Below the pieces are notes generated by a model. The model searched no databases. It saw only the letters and a list, made by a program, of their open reading frames with translations, and was not told the origin of the DNA. The translations under genes were made by a program, and so were the position numbers. Below are positions 35,011 through 44,196 of a stretch of 48,033 nt of DNA, one piece after another. Location: NCBI GenBank assembly GCA_021804825.1, contig JAJZGX010000007.1:1-48033 (forward strand), read 5' to 3'. The stretch comes from Pseudomonadota bacterium (GTDB lineage Bacteria; Pseudomonadota; Alphaproteobacteria; Rhizobiales; Beijerinckiaceae). The stretch's first letter is position 1. The number at the start of each line of letters is the position of its first letter.

Positions 35011-36723
35011 TCAAGGGCCGGGCTGCAACCGCGTCAACGACCAGGGCATGCGCGTCGCCACCCCAGTTTTGCCATGGATGACGATCTGCGATGTCGGCCG
35101 CGTGCCGGCGCGTGAGGCAATCAACGCGGAATCTTCCAGAATCAGGTGGGCGCCACTGGCTTCGAACAGCCAGACCTCGCCATGCGCTGTTTCCAGCCGG
35201 ATGGCACGGCCTGCGTCCGCGGGCTGGGCCTTGAGAGATGGATGCAAATGAAATCTGATCCTGAACGGCAGGTCAGGCGCGGGCCGCGCGCCCGGCGCGA
35301 GGCTCAGGCTGTCCTCGCCAATGAGCCTTTCGCCATCACGCGACAATCCTAACTGGCGCGTGTGCAGCAGGCCGAATTGCCGGGCGTAGCCATCATGCGT
35401 CGCGCCAAGAAACAGATCGCCCGCCTCGTCGCGGCGCTCGATATCGACCTTTTCCGGCCCAGCGAGGATTTGATGGCGCAAATGGGCTTGCAGCCCGTGC
35501 TCATCGGCGAAGGTTGCGCTGGACGTATCATCGATTTCGAGAGTCGAATGGGCGGCAGTGAGACGTCCGGCTTCGCGCAGGAGCGGCTTGGTGTCGTCAC
35601 ACGAGCCGCAATTGATCACCAGACGCTGATCGCCGCTCGAAAATTCGAAAGCCAATGTCCCGGCATGGGCCAAGGCGGAATGGCGCATCGCTGGTGGCAG
35701 GCCGCCGTCGAAAATCAAAACGCTGGCCCCGGCGCTGAGGCGCAGATAACCGCCGGGGCCGGCGGCGGACGGCGTCGTGCCATGGTTGGCGTCGTGGGCC
35801 AGCGCGAGCGCGAGCGCGTCCATCGACGATGGCCCCATGCCATTGAACAGGGCCAATGAGCCGTCAGGATGGCGCAGCTTGCGCAAATGGCCTTGCAGGC
35901 GGGTGATGGCCGCGGAAAGTTGCGGTGGCGGCGTGATCCCCCTTGCGACAAAGGCTTGTTGCAGAGGCATCAAATCCAGCACAACCGCGACCAGCACGCC
36001 GGGATGTCGGCTCACATGGCAGCCATCGGCGAGCACCTGCGCTGCCAATTCGCGGCCAAGACGCTGGCTGGCGCGCTGCAGGCGCTGGGCCGAAACTGCG
36101 GCGCAAAGGCTGTAGGCAGTGGCAGCAAGTGTCAGATTCAACCGCGTTATGTCCGCCTGCGGATGGCAGAGCGCCAGCAGCACGCGGACATGGTCCTGCT
36201 TGAGGCCCTGCAAGAAGCGATCGTAGAAATCCCGATCCGCGCCTTCCAGCAAAATGGGTGACTGCGACAGAAATGACACCAGGCGCCGGGCCGTCACATC
36301 CGGCTCGAGGGCCGCCGAATGCCTTGCCTTGTGATGGCGCAGGAATTCATCGACGAGTTTGCGTGCGGTGGCACTGATGTCGGGGCCGGGGGCGGCGCGC
36401 ACATGCCGCAACCAGCCAAAATCGCAGAGTGCGCGGGCAAAGGCGGCGCTCGGCGGCTCCTGCGCAAAGGGCGATCCAGCGGCAACGTCCAGTGATTGGC
36501 CCCCGAAAGTGAAATGTCCGCGCTGGTATTCTTCAATGCGCACCGGATCGATGGTGCGAATATCCTGAGGGGCTACCAACAAGCGGCGCGGTGCACGTTG
36601 CAGGGCAAGGGCCGGGCGCAGCAATGCCGACAGAATCGCACCACGCGTCCGCGCAACCGCAATGGATGCGAGCGCGCCCGTGATGCGCAGCCTTTCGGCA
36701 GAATCAAGTGCAATGCGCGCCAC
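35011..36723 (-). CDS. heparinase II/III-family protein
   Basis: The protein is 570 residues starting with GTG. An N-terminal alpha-helical part ([20 protein letters not shown]) leads to a beta-rich C-terminal half of the heparinase II/III kind ([60 protein letters not shown]). Such enzymes are polysaccharide lyases, but this alphaproteobacterial branch is not characterised and no signal peptide is obvious. The gene follows rsmB by about 80 bases on the same strand, a pairing I recall as common in the group. Its real substrate is unknown. Confidence 0.85.
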   Translation of the reverse strand: MARIALDSAERLRITGALASIAVARTRGAILSALLRPALALQRAPRRLLVAPQDIRTIDPVRIEEYQRGHFTFGGQSLDVAAGSPFAQEPPSAAFARALCDFGWLRHVRAAPGPDISATARKLVDEFLRHHKARHSAALEPDVTARRLVSFLSQSPILLEGADRDFYDRFLQGLKQDHVRVLLALCHPQADITRLNLTLAATAYSLCAAVSAQRLQRASQRLGRELAAQVLADGCHVSRHPGVLVAVVLDLMPLQQAFVARGITPPPQLSAAITRLQGHLRKLRHPDGSLALFNGMGPSSMDALALALAHDANHGTTPSAAGPGGYLRLSAGASVLIFDGGLPPAMRHSALAHAGTLAFEFSSGDQRLVINCGSCDDTKPLLREAGRLTAAHSTLEIDDTSSATFADEHGLQAHLRHQILAGPEKVDIERRDEAGDLFLGATHDGYARQFGLLHTRQLGLSRDGERLIGEDSLSLAPGARPAPDLPFRIRFHLHPSLKAQPADAGRAIRLETAHGEVWLFEASGAHLILEDSALIASRAGTRPTSQIVIHGKTGVATRMPWSLTRLQPGP

Positions 36724-36802
36724 TCATGCCCCTGCGCGTCGAGACATCGATATAAAGTGCTTAAACATCGCGATAATTTGGGCTTTTATGGTTGATAAAC
36801 GC

Positions 36803-38209
36803 TTAACGACGCTTCAGCCGTGCCGCAAAAAACCCATCGAGCCCCGAGAGGCGCGGCTGTGAATCGGGCATGTGCTGGGGCAATGTGCGCAGTTCCCCTG
36901 ACGCATTGATGCACATCGTAAGGCCGCCGATTTCCGAGGGCGCAATCGCTTCGCGCATCATGTCGGGATTGCGCCGGAGCAGCGCTGCGATCTGCAGTTC
37001 GCCTTCTTCCGGCTCGAGTGAACAGGTGCAATAGACCAGCATGCCACCCGGCTTCAGCAACCTGGTCGCTGCGTCGAGAATGCGGGCCTGCAACGCCACC
37101 AGCGCGGCGAGGTCTCCAGGCTTTTTGGTCCAGGCCACGTCGGGGTGACGTCGGATGGTGCCGGTTGCCATGCAGGGGGCATCGACGAGAATGGCATCAA
37201 AGGGCTGGGTCTTGAGGGTCGCGGCGTCGGCAACCAGCGTTTCGACTTTCAGATTGAGCCGCTCCATATTGGCGGCGAGGCGCTTCAGTCGCTCCGCTGA
37301 GCGGTCGATTGCCACCACATCGGCTCCGGTCTGGGCGAGTTGGGCGGTCTTGCCGCCCGGTGCGGCACAAAAATCGCCCACCCGCATGCCGGCGCTGACC
37401 TGCAGCAGTCGTGCCGGCAAGGCCGCGGCGGCATCCTGCACCCACCATTCGCCCTGCGTGAAGCCCGGCAAACCGGAAATCTGGCTATGATCAAGCAAGC
37501 GCACGGAACCCGTCACGGTCACAACCGCGCCAAGCCGCGCTGCCCAGCCCGCCGCGTCGCTTTTGACGGTCAGGTCAATCGTCGGTTGCTCGCGATTGGC
37601 GGCGGCGATTTCGCTGACAATTGCCGGGCCGTAAGTCTTGCGCCAGCGGGTCAAGAGCCATTGCGGCGTGTCGATTTCGGCTGAAGCGACTTCCGCCAGC
37701 AGGTTGTCGCGTTCGCGCGCGATGGTTCGCAGCACGCCGTTCACCAGCTTGACATAGGCTGATGCTTTCACATCCAACCGCGCCGCCCGCACAGCCAAAT
37801 CGACCGCGGCGTGATCGGGAATATCGAGAAACAGCACCTGTGCTGCCCCGGCGATCAGAATCCATTCGAGCTGGCCGGAATTCTTTGGCGTGCCGCGTTC
37901 CAGTTGGCGCGCGAGGATGTGGCGCAAGGAGCCAAGCCGCCGCAAACTCACCATGACGATCGAGCGTGCGAGCGCGCTGTCACGGTGATCAAGCGCTGCC
38001 AGTCGTGTTGCCATGGTTTCGGCGAGCGGGCGATCCGGAGACAATCCGGCCAGATGATCAACCAGAATCTGTGTTGCCGCCATCCGTGGTGGCAGCCCGG
38101 GATATTGTGCGGCAAGAGCGTCCTGCACTTGCCGCTCCGCCGCAGTGAGCCGTGAGCGTGGGGCGCCGCTGCGCGCGGTGCCGGGGGCCTTGTCCTTACC
38201 GATTATCAA
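36803..38209 (-). CDS. rsmB: 16S rRNA (cytosine-967-C5)-methyltransferase
   Basis: RsmB methylates C967 of 16S rRNA with S-adenosylmethionine. A NusB-like RNA-binding domain (about residues 40-170) precedes the methyltransferase, which shows FCAAPGGKTAQLAQ (SAM site), the first catalytic Cys in DAPCMATGTIRRHPD and the second in YCTCSLEPEE. The total of up to 468 residues fits the family. The first codon (38209) is a TTG and the first 30-40 residues look weakly conserved, so the true start may be further in, for example 38083. It is divergent from the SDHAF4-like gene. Confidence 0.93.
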   Translation of the reverse strand: MIIGKDKAPGTARSGAPRSRLTAAERQVQDALAAQYPGLPPRMAATQILVDHLAGLSPDRPLAETMATRLAALDHRDSALARSIVMVSLRRLGSLRHILARQLERGTPKNSGQLEWILIAGAAQVLFLDIPDHAAVDLAVRAARLDVKASAYVKLVNGVLRTIARERDNLLAEVASAEIDTPQWLLTRWRKTYGPAIVSEIAAANREQPTIDLTVKSDAAGWAARLGAVVTVTGSVRLLDHSQISGLPGFTQGEWWVQDAAAALPARLLQVSAGMRVGDFCAAPGGKTAQLAQTGADVVAIDRSAERLKRLAANMERLNLKVETLVADAATLKTQPFDAILVDAPCMATGTIRRHPDVAWTKKPGDLAALVALQARILDAATRLLKPGGMLVYCTCSLEPEEGELQIAALLRRNPDMMREAIAPSEIGGLTMCINASGELRTLPQHMPDSQPRLSGLDGFFAARLKRR

Positions 38210-38366
38210 GAAAAACGCCTGCTGAGTGGAGCCAAAACGCGCTCATGAACAAAGTGATTCGTTCCTTGTAACTTGAAACCCATGCGGAAAAAACATTATG
38301 TTGAACCTGTGTCCGCGATGGCCACGGCCTTGGCAGGCTGGTGCAGCATGCGGCAATTGGATCATC

Positions 38367-38588
38367 ATGATGAACAAAGCACCCGGTTCTGTCGAGCTTG
38401 ATCCTGCATTCGAGGCGGCGCGTCTTGCCCGCATCAAGGCGGCTGCGGAGCGCGCAGGCGCCGAGGCGCAAGCGCGACGGCAGGCTGCGCAAAGCCCGGC
38501 GCCCGAGCCTGAACATCAGGGTCGTGATGGCCCTGAACCCGTGCGTTACGGCGACTGGGAAGTGCGCGGGCTTGCCACCGATTTCTGA
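38367..38588 (+). CDS. SDHAF4-like (DUF1674) protein
   Basis: The protein is about 73 residues. Its C-terminus carries the family hallmark GPEPVRYGDWEVRGLATDF, preceded by an Ala/Arg-rich helical part. In eukaryotes and some bacteria SDHAF4 helps flavinated SdhA assemble into succinate dehydrogenase. The sdhCDAB operon lies about 5 kb away in the same window, which agrees with this role. Starts at 38367 and 38370 are both possible. It is convergent with the quinone oxidoreductase gene. Family assignment is good; function is inferred. Confidence 0.85.
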   Translation: MMNKAPGSVELDPAFEAARLARIKAAAERAGAEAQARRQAAQSPAPEPEHQGRDGPEPVRYGDWEVRGLATDF

Positions 38589-38605
38589 ATGCGCCGCGCG
38601 CGCGC

Positions 38606-39583
38606 TCACGACATGGCCAAAACGACCTTGCCCAGGGCTTCGCGGCGTTTGAGGATATTCAGCGCCTCGGCGATGTTTTCGAGGGGAAGAATTCTGTGGA
38701 TATGTGCGGAAATGCGGCCATCCGCCGCCATGGCGGCGATATCGCGCATGTTTTCGCGCTGCAAATCGGGAGAGCGGCGCACAAAATCGCCCCAGAACAC
38801 GCCCTGAATGTCGCAACCCTTGAGCAGCGCCAGGTTGAGCGGGATGCGCGGAATTTCGCCGGCGGCAAAGCCAATCACCAGCAATCTGCCTTCCCAGGCC
38901 AGCGCCCGCAGCGCCGCCTCGGTCAGATGGCCGCCGACCGGATCATAAACCACATCGACACCCTTGCCGCCGGTGAGGGTTTTAAGGGCCTCTTTCAGGT
39001 CGTTGGTGGCATAATCCACCACCTCGTCGGCCCCCGCCTTGCGGGCGAACTCCAGCTTTTCGGCTGATGATGCGCAGGCGATCACCCGCGCGCCCAGACA
39101 ATGGCCCAATTCCACCGCGGCAAGGCCGACACCTCCCGTCGCCCCCAGCACTGCCAGCGTCTCGCCAGCTCGCAAACGGGCGCGTTGTCGGAAAGCGTGC
39201 ATCGTCGTGCCATAGGTCACAAACAGCCCGGCGGCTTTCTCCAGCGACAGCCCGTCGGGCACCTTGATCATCTGGCTGGCCGGGCAGATCACCATCTCGC
39301 GGGCTGCGCCATAGCCGATGAACCCGGCGACGGCATCGCCGGGCTGGAAGCCGCTGACGCCCGCGCCAAGCGCCTCGACATGGCCTGAAAACTCGCCGCA
39401 GGGCGAAAACGGCAGGTTCGGCTTCACCTGATATTTGTTCTCGATGATCAGCGTATCGAGAAAATTCAGGGCGGCGAAACTGGTCCGCACGAGCACCTCG
39501 CCCGCTCCGGGGGCGGGTGTGGGAATATCCTTTATGACGAGGCTTTCGGGTGGCCCCCAGGCTTCACATGAAACAGCGCGCAT
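38606..39583 (-). CDS. NADPH:quinone oxidoreductase-like (MDR family)
   Basis: The protein is 325 residues of the zinc-free medium-chain dehydrogenase family. It shows a FSPCGEFSGHVEALG segment, the nucleotide motif GATGGVGLAAVELG and GKGVDVVYDPVGG. These enzymes reduce quinones or enones with NADPH. GGAG lies seven to ten bases before the ATG. The gene follows the ECF sigma gene by 17 bases on the same strand, so the two may share a transcript; whether the sigma factor controls it is unknown. Confidence 0.9.
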   Translation of the reverse strand: MRAVSCEAWGPPESLVIKDIPTPAPGAGEVLVRTSFAALNFLDTLIIENKYQVKPNLPFSPCGEFSGHVEALGAGVSGFQPGDAVAGFIGYGAAREMVICPASQMIKVPDGLSLEKAAGLFVTYGTTMHAFRQRARLRAGETLAVLGATGGVGLAAVELGHCLGARVIACASSAEKLEFARKAGADEVVDYATNDLKEALKTLTGGKGVDVVYDPVGGHLTEAALRALAWEGRLLVIGFAAGEIPRIPLNLALLKGCDIQGVFWGDFVRRSPDLQRENMRDIAAMAADGRISAHIHRILPLENIAEALNILKRREALGKVVLAMS

Positions 39584-39600
39584 CTTGTCTCCTCTCCTGC

Positions 39601-40218
39601 TTATTTTTTTGCCAAGCCCGCGGCATCGAAAGCCCGACGCAAGCGGACAAATGCCAGCCTCAGGCGTGATTTCACGGTGCCGAGCGGCAAGCGGGTGCGC
39701 TCGGCGATAGCCGCATGGGTCAAACCCTCATAGAATGCCAATTGCACCATCAGACCTTGCTCCTGAGGCAAAGCTTTCACAAGCGCCGCGATGCCGGCTT
39801 GTCTGCGGCCTTCATCAAGCCCGGTTTCAGCATCGCTGGCATGGTCCTGCACCATCTCGAGGAGCCAAGGCGAGGGTTCGGCTGGCGCGGTGCCGATGCG
39901 GCGGTGCAGATCGATCCGGCGGTTGCGGGCGATGCGATAAAGCCAGGTGGACAGGCTGGCGCGGGAGGCATCGAACAGGCCGGCCTTGTGCCACAGCGTC
40001 GTCATGGTGTCCTGCGCAATATCTTCCGCCAGATCGCGCGGCAGCCCCTGACGCATCAACATGCTCGTCAGGCGCGGCGCGTAATAATCATACAGAAGCA
40101 CGAAAGCCTGCTGATCGCGGTTTTGGGCAACGCGTTGCGCCAATGCCGCGTGGGTAGCATGGAGGGGGGCTGGATCCGTCAATCGTGAACCGGGCGATGA
40201 AGCATGATTTGGGCACAA
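39601..40218 (-). CDS. ECF-type RNA polymerase sigma factor
   Basis: The protein is up to 205 residues. Region 2 is seen as FVLLYDYYAPRLTSM, DLAEDIAQDTMTTLWHKA and SLSTWLYRIARNRRIDLHRR; region 4 as YEGLTHAAIAERTRLPLGTVKSRLRLA. It directs RNA polymerase to a stress or envelope regulon. The first codon (40218) is a TTG and no ATG lies near, so the start is uncertain; a TTG about 13 codons in is possible. No anti-sigma gene follows, where one would be expected; the next gene is the quinone oxidoreductase. Confidence 0.9.
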   Translation of the reverse strand: MCPNHASSPGSRLTDPAPLHATHAALAQRVAQNRDQQAFVLLYDYYAPRLTSMLMRQGLPRDLAEDIAQDTMTTLWHKAGLFDASRASLSTWLYRIARNRRIDLHRRIGTAPAEPSPWLLEMVQDHASDAETGLDEGRRQAGIAALVKALPQEQGLMVQLAFYEGLTHAAIAERTRLPLGTVKSRLRLAFVRLRRAFDAAGLAKK

Positions 40219-40436
40219 TCAATGTGCCATGTTCGGGCATCCGGCAAGGCCCCCGAGCATAATTGCCTGAAATCCGCCGTCTTTGCATTGCTCACCTCTG
40301 GCGCTGCGGGCGGGGCTTTCGTGTCGCGCTGGGGTCCCCACAAAATGTGGTAGGATCGCGCAGATGATTCGGACGGGCAGGGCTGCGGCCATGCCAAATT
40401 TGGGCGCAACAACAAAGTGATGCGTGAGGAACAAGC

Positions 40437-41048
40437 ATGATCGGAAGTCGGACGCGGTTCTTGGCCGCTGCAGGGTTTGCTGTGGCTTTGGTTGGTCTTC
40501 ATGCAGGCGATGCCGGGGCGACCACTGTGGCGAGGCCGTTGATGATCGCCAAGGCGGTTCGGCACAAGCCAAGTCACGGCAAGGCGCACACGACCACCAA
40601 GCCAGCAGCGGGGCCAAGTCTGGTGGGGTCCTATGGCGATTGGAATGCCTATATCGGCGTCGAAGGCAAAAACAAGACCTGCTACGCGCTGTCACAACCC
40701 AAGAAGCGGATGCCGCAAGGTTTGCAACGCGATCCGGCCTATATCTTCATCACTACCCAGCCGAAGCTCAATATCCACGACGATGTTTCGATCGTCGAAG
40801 GATTTCACATGCACAACGGCACGACAGCGACAGCGGATTTCGGCGCCACCAGCTTTCAATTCGTCGGCACCGAGACGACCCTGTGGTTGAAAAACCCGGC
40901 GCAGCGCGCGGCGCTGCTGGCGGATTTGCGCCAAAAGCATCAGCTTGTTGTCGCGGCGAAATCCATCAAGGGTCACATCACCACTGACACTTATTCGCTC
41001 AGCGGCTTGAGGCAGGCCCTGGAGCAGGTGGCGAAAACCTGCCGCTGA
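40437..41048 (+). CDS. IalB-family (invasion-associated locus B) exported protein
   Basis: The protein is 203 residues with a signal peptide (about residues 1-28), then a His/Lys/Thr-rich linker and an IalB-like domain: GSYGDWNAYIG...KTCYALSQPKKR, RDPAYIFITTQP and TTDTYSLSGLRQALEQVAKTC. Two Cys residues may form a disulfide. IalB is linked to erythrocyte invasion in Bartonella, but free-living relatives carry such proteins widely, so the name does not imply virulence. GTGAGGAAC before the ATG supports the start. It stands alone. Confidence 0.87.
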   Translation: MIGSRTRFLAAAGFAVALVGLHAGDAGATTVARPLMIAKAVRHKPSHGKAHTTTKPAAGPSLVGSYGDWNAYIGVEGKNKTCYALSQPKKRMPQGLQRDPAYIFITTQPKLNIHDDVSIVEGFHMHNGTTATADFGATSFQFVGTETTLWLKNPAQRAALLADLRQKHQLVVAAKSIKGHITTDTYSLSGLRQALEQVAKTCR

Positions 41049-41148
41049 TGCGGGCAGGCCGTCGTTTCTTGAATCAAGTCAAGCAACTATTAGCTAAGAA
41101 CAGGGGTAGTTTTCGACGTTAACCAGTCTGGAATGTTTCGGCTGTTAA

Positions 41149-41174
41149 GTCGCTGGCAGACAGGAGCCAGCGAC
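41149..41174 (+). promoter_or_regulatory. hairpin presenting the flp ribosome binding site
   Basis: GTCGCTGGC (41149-41157) and GCCAGCGAC (41166-41174) form a perfect 9-bp stem with an eight-base loop. The Shine-Dalgarno AGGAG (41162-41166) lies in the loop and reaches one base into the stem, and the stem ends one base before the ATG. The structure may expose or tune ribosome access to the pilin start. Confidence 0.5.
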
Positions 41175-41175
41175 G

Positions 41176-41328
41176 ATGCTTAGCAAGTTTCTCAACAACG
41201 AATCCGGCGCAACCGCGATCGAATATGCATTGCTGGTTGCCATGATTGCCATCGCGATTGTTGCGTCGGTCGGCAAGGTAGGGAACACGCTGGTTCCTAT
41301 ATTCAACAATGTTGCCAAATACGTCTAA
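41176..41328 (+). CDS. Flp/Fap-type IVb pilin
   Basis: The protein is 50 residues and is easily missed because of its size. It reads as a short positively charged start, then ESGATAIEYALLVAMIAIAI, the Flp-pilin processing and hydrophobic helix motif with the Glu-Tyr pair, and a tail ending NNVAKYV. The prepilin peptidase would cut at the Gly-Ala junction, leaving the hydrophobic helix to build the Tad/Flp pilus for adhesion. AGGAG lies nine bases before the ATG, inside a hairpin. No tad/cpa genes are in the window. Confidence 0.9.
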   Translation: MLSKFLNNESGATAIEYALLVAMIAIAIVASVGKVGNTLVPIFNNVAKYV

Positions 41329-41391
41329 GCGCTCAGCTAAACAGCTGCGAGAGAGCATGACCCCCCAACCTAACATGCGGCCATTGCTGGC

Positions 41392-41419
41392 GAATTTCTG
41401 CGTTCGCGCAGGAAAATTC
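41392..41419. terminator. hairpin between the convergent pilin and DUF937 genes
   Basis: GAATTT-CTGCG and CGCAG-GAAAATTC can pair around a TTCG loop, with one or two bulges. It lies between two convergent genes, where a shared terminator is expected, but no U-run follows on either strand. Confidence 0.35.
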
Positions 41420-42184
41420 TCAAGATTGCGGCTTCATCATCGAGGCCAGGATGCTCTGCAAATTGGCCTGATGGTCAGCGGCGACCTGCAATCCCGGTTG
41501 CATCATTTTGCTGAGAGCATTGATGCCTTCCTGCACCATGGCGGGGTTGATGCCGCCCGGCAGGGTTGCTGGCGTCGTGCCGCTCGCAGCGTTGTTACCA
41601 AATAGGCCGCCAAACAAGCTTGTGAGCATCCCCATCATGCCGGCTGCGGCGGGTGCCGCGCTGGTTGCGCCGCCAGCCGGATTCATGACCTGACTCAGGA
41701 TATTGCCCATGCCGCCAGCATTGCCAGCGGCGTTGGTGAGCTGGCCGAGCATGTTGCCCATGCCCTGATTTTGCATGGATTTGAACATGCCCCCCATCGC
41801 CATGGATGTCACCACGGGCAACATCGAAGCGAGAATGTCCGGCCGCAAGCCGGTCTGCGAGGCCGCGGCCTGAGCTAGTTGCTGGGTGATGTGGGGTGAA
41901 CCGAACAGCGAGCCGAGAATGTTGGACCCGGCAGCGGCACTGGCCTGGGCGGCGGCCATCGGATCATTGAAGGCTTGCTGATTGGCAGGCTGGCTCACTG
42001 CATTGATGATCGAACCCAAGCCATTGGCATCACCAAGCTTGCTTTGAAGACCCTGCGACAGCGCTGGGATCAGCGAACTGACCGCTGCCTGGGCCTGCTC
42101 GGGTGAAATGCCGAATTGCTGTGCGAGATTTGATATGCCTTGGCCGCCTTGCGCCGCCTGCATGATATCATTGAGGTTGAACAT
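41420..42184 (-). CDS. DUF937-family protein
   Basis: The protein is about 254 residues, rich in Ala, Gly, Gln, Asn and Met. The start [20 protein letters not shown] and the [27 protein letters not shown] segment match DUF937 (a YidB-like helical domain, here near residues 15-130). The Met/Gly-rich second half ([19 protein letters not shown]) is of low complexity. GGAGGGTGGTGGG directly before the ATG supports the start; a longer frame to 42364 would run into the ispH gene's control region. Function unknown. Confidence 0.83.
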   Translation of the reverse strand: MFNLNDIMQAAQGGQGISNLAQQFGISPEQAQAAVSSLIPALSQGLQSKLGDANGLGSIINAVSQPANQQAFNDPMAAAQASAAAGSNILGSLFGSPHITQQLAQAAASQTGLRPDILASMLPVVTSMAMGGMFKSMQNQGMGNMLGQLTNAAGNAGGMGNILSQVMNPAGGATSAAPAAAGMMGMLTSLFGGLFGNNAASGTTPATLPGGINPAMVQEGINALSKMMQPGLQVAADHQANLQSILASMMKPQS

Positions 42185-42335
42185 CCCACCACCCTCCAGT
42201 CCGCCAAGGCACCGCGTCCTGCGCGGCTTTTGCATGATCGGTGAAATGAGACTAATGCGTTTCACCAGCTTTGGCGAGGAGAATCTTGGCGCAGACGACC
42301 CGTGCCGCCTCGCCCGGCGCGGAAACGGCTTTTCA

Positions 42336-43289
42336 ATGTCAGATAGATCTCCGCTGGCGATCACCCTCTGCGCGCCGCGCGGATTTTGCGCCGGTGTGGT
42401 GCGCGCGATTGATGTCGTGCAGGAAGCCCTAGCGCGGCATGGTGCGCCGGTTTATGTGCGCCACGAGATCGTTCACAACAAATTTGTGGTGGATTCGCTG
42501 AAAGCCAAAGGCGCGGTCTTCGTCAAGGATCTCGCCGAGGTGCCATCAGCCGCGCATCCGGTGATTTTCTCGGCGCATGGCGTGCCGAAATCGGTTCCTG
42601 CGGAAGCCGAGCGGCGCGGTCTGGCGGCGATTGATGCCACCTGTCCGCTGGTGACCAAAGTGCACCGCGAGGCAGAAATTCATTTCAGGCGTGGACGCCA
42701 TGTCCTGCTGATCGGCCATGCCAATCATCCTGAAGTGATTGGCACGATGGGGCAATTGCCCGCGGGTGCGGTGACGCTGATCGAAACGGTCGCTGATCTT
42801 GATCGGTTTCTGCCCGATGACCCGTTGTCCCTGGCCTATGTCACGCAGACAACATTGTCGGTGGATGATACGGCGGAACTGGTGGCGGCATTGCGCCTGA
42901 AGTTTCCCGCTGCGCTAGGGCCGCAGAAACAGGATATCTGCTATGCGACCACCAACCGGCAGGAAGCGGTGAAGGCGGTCGCGGGTGAGGTTGATGCGAT
43001 GATCGTGGTTGGTTCGCCCAATTCATCCAACTCGCAGCGCTTGCGTGAAGTTGCCGAGCGTGCCGGCTGTGCGATCACGCAGCTTGCCTTGCGCGCGTCG
43101 GAAATCGACTGGAAACGCTTCGAGGGCATCGCATCTCTGGGCATCACGGCAGGGGCTTCCGCGCCCGAGACGCTGGTCGATGAAATCGTGGCCGCTTTCG
43201 GCGAGCGCTTCGAGATCACGCTGACCACGCGCAAACTGGCTGACGAATCGGTGTTCTTTCCGTTGCCCAAGGCACTGCGGCAAGATTAA
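42336..43289 (+). CDS. ispH: 4-hydroxy-3-methylbut-2-enyl diphosphate reductase
   Basis: IspH makes isopentenyl and dimethylallyl diphosphate in the last step of the MEP isoprenoid pathway, using a 4Fe-4S cluster. The protein has 317 residues. The three cluster cysteines are visible in [23 protein letters not shown] and [30 protein letters not shown] and [13 protein letters not shown] are also typical. The frame stays open upstream for 76 codons but without family similarity. It is divergent from the DUF937 gene and 88 bases upstream of sdhC; an inverted repeat GCTGCC/GGCAGC lies between (43307-43331). Confidence 0.96.
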   Translation: MSDRSPLAITLCAPRGFCAGVVRAIDVVQEALARHGAPVYVRHEIVHNKFVVDSLKAKGAVFVKDLAEVPSAAHPVIFSAHGVPKSVPAEAERRGLAAIDATCPLVTKVHREAEIHFRRGRHVLLIGHANHPEVIGTMGQLPAGAVTLIETVADLDRFLPDDPLSLAYVTQTTLSVDDTAELVAALRLKFPAALGPQKQDICYATTNRQEAVKAVAGEVDAMIVVGSPNSSNSQRLREVAERAGCAITQLALRASEIDWKRFEGIASLGITAGASAPETLVDEIVAAFGERFEITLTTRKLADESVFFPLPKALRQD

Positions 43290-43377
43290 GTCAATGTTCG
43301 CTGTATGCTGCCCTTGTCGGATTGCGGCAGCGCACAAACTATTCTAGCACGCTAACGGATAAAATTTTGAGGGTGCC

Positions 43378-43776
43378 ATGACCGATCGGAAACTGGAGAC
43401 CGCGCGACCGATGTCGCCGCATCTGACGATCTACAGGCTGTCCCTGACGATGATGATGTCAATGGCGCATCGTCTCACAGGCGCTGCGCTCTATCTTGGC
43501 ACTTTGCTGCTGGCCTGGTTCCTAATCGCCGCTTCGATGAACAATGCCACCTTTGCAGTCGCCAGCGGCTTCATGCACTCCTGGCTCGGCATGCTGATCC
43601 TATTCGGCTTCACTTGGGCGCTGATGCACCATTTGCTGGGCGGTGTGCGCCATGCACTGTGGGATTATGGTTGGGGGCTCGATGCGCCGGAGCGCGAGTG
43701 GCTCGCCATGGGCACCCTGGTGGGTGGGTTGGGTCTGACGCTGATCGTCTGGCTGATTTACGGGATTTGGGGTTGA
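43378..43776 (+). CDS. sdhC: succinate dehydrogenase cytochrome b556 subunit
   Basis: The protein is 132 residues, one of two membrane anchors of complex II. The family start RPMSPHLTIYRLSLTMMMSMAHRLTG, with the Ser and Arg of the quinone site, is clear. HHLLGGVRHALWDYGWG holds the heme-ligand His. Three membrane segments follow one another. GAGG is positioned before the ATG. It is the first gene of sdhCDAB; the next gene starts four bases after its stop. Confidence 0.96.
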   Translation: MTDRKLETARPMSPHLTIYRLSLTMMMSMAHRLTGAALYLGTLLLAWFLIAASMNNATFAVASGFMHSWLGMLILFGFTWALMHHLLGGVRHALWDYGWGLDAPEREWLAMGTLVGGLGLTLIVWLIYGIWG

Positions 43777-43779
43777 ACC

Positions 43780-44166
43780 ATGACAGAGCCTTCCCTTCGC
43801 ACCAGTCGACGCCGGTTCAATTATTTGGGTTCGGCACATAGCGGCACGGGTGACCATGCCAAAATGCACCTGACCTCGCTGGCCCTGATCCCGCTGGCCA
43901 TTGCCTTCATGGTGATGATGCTGCGTCTGGGCGCACATGACTACAATGGCGTGCGCAATTATCTGGGCCATCCCGGCCCTACCATTCTCATGATGCTGTT
44001 CCTCGGCACCGGAATCCTGCACATGCAGATTGGCATGAAGGCGATCATCGATGACTACGTCCATGATCATGCCATCAAGGATGCGGCGCTGATTGCCAAT
44101 CTGTTTTTCTGCGTGGCGCTTGGGGCTACCTGCCTATACGCGCTGGTGCGTATCGGCCTGGCGTGA
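43780..44166 (+). CDS. sdhD: succinate dehydrogenase membrane anchor subunit
   Basis: The protein is 128 residues with three hydrophobic segments. SAHSGTGDHAKMHLTSLALIPL at the start and GILHMQIGMKAIIDDYVHD later, which carries the second heme-ligand His and the Asp-Tyr pair near the quinone site, identify it as SdhD. With SdhC it anchors the catalytic subunits in the inner membrane and passes electrons to ubiquinone. It lies between sdhC and sdhA, with 30 bases to the latter. Confidence 0.95.
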   Translation: MTEPSLRTSRRRFNYLGSAHSGTGDHAKMHLTSLALIPLAIAFMVMMLRLGAHDYNGVRNYLGHPGPTILMMLFLGTGILHMQIGMKAIIDDYVHDHAIKDAALIANLFFCVALGATCLYALVRIGLA

Positions 44167-44196
44167 GCGCCCCTTCAACTTTCGTGAGTCAATGAC

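Noticed and set aside
40437-41048. Reading the IalB protein as a virulence factor
   Set aside because: The family is widespread in free-living alphaproteobacteria; the name alone does not support pathogenicity.
42108-42335. N-terminal extension of IspH by 76 codons
   Set aside because: The extension overlaps the DUF937 gene on the other strand and lacks similarity; IspH begins a few residues before the PRGFCAGV motif.
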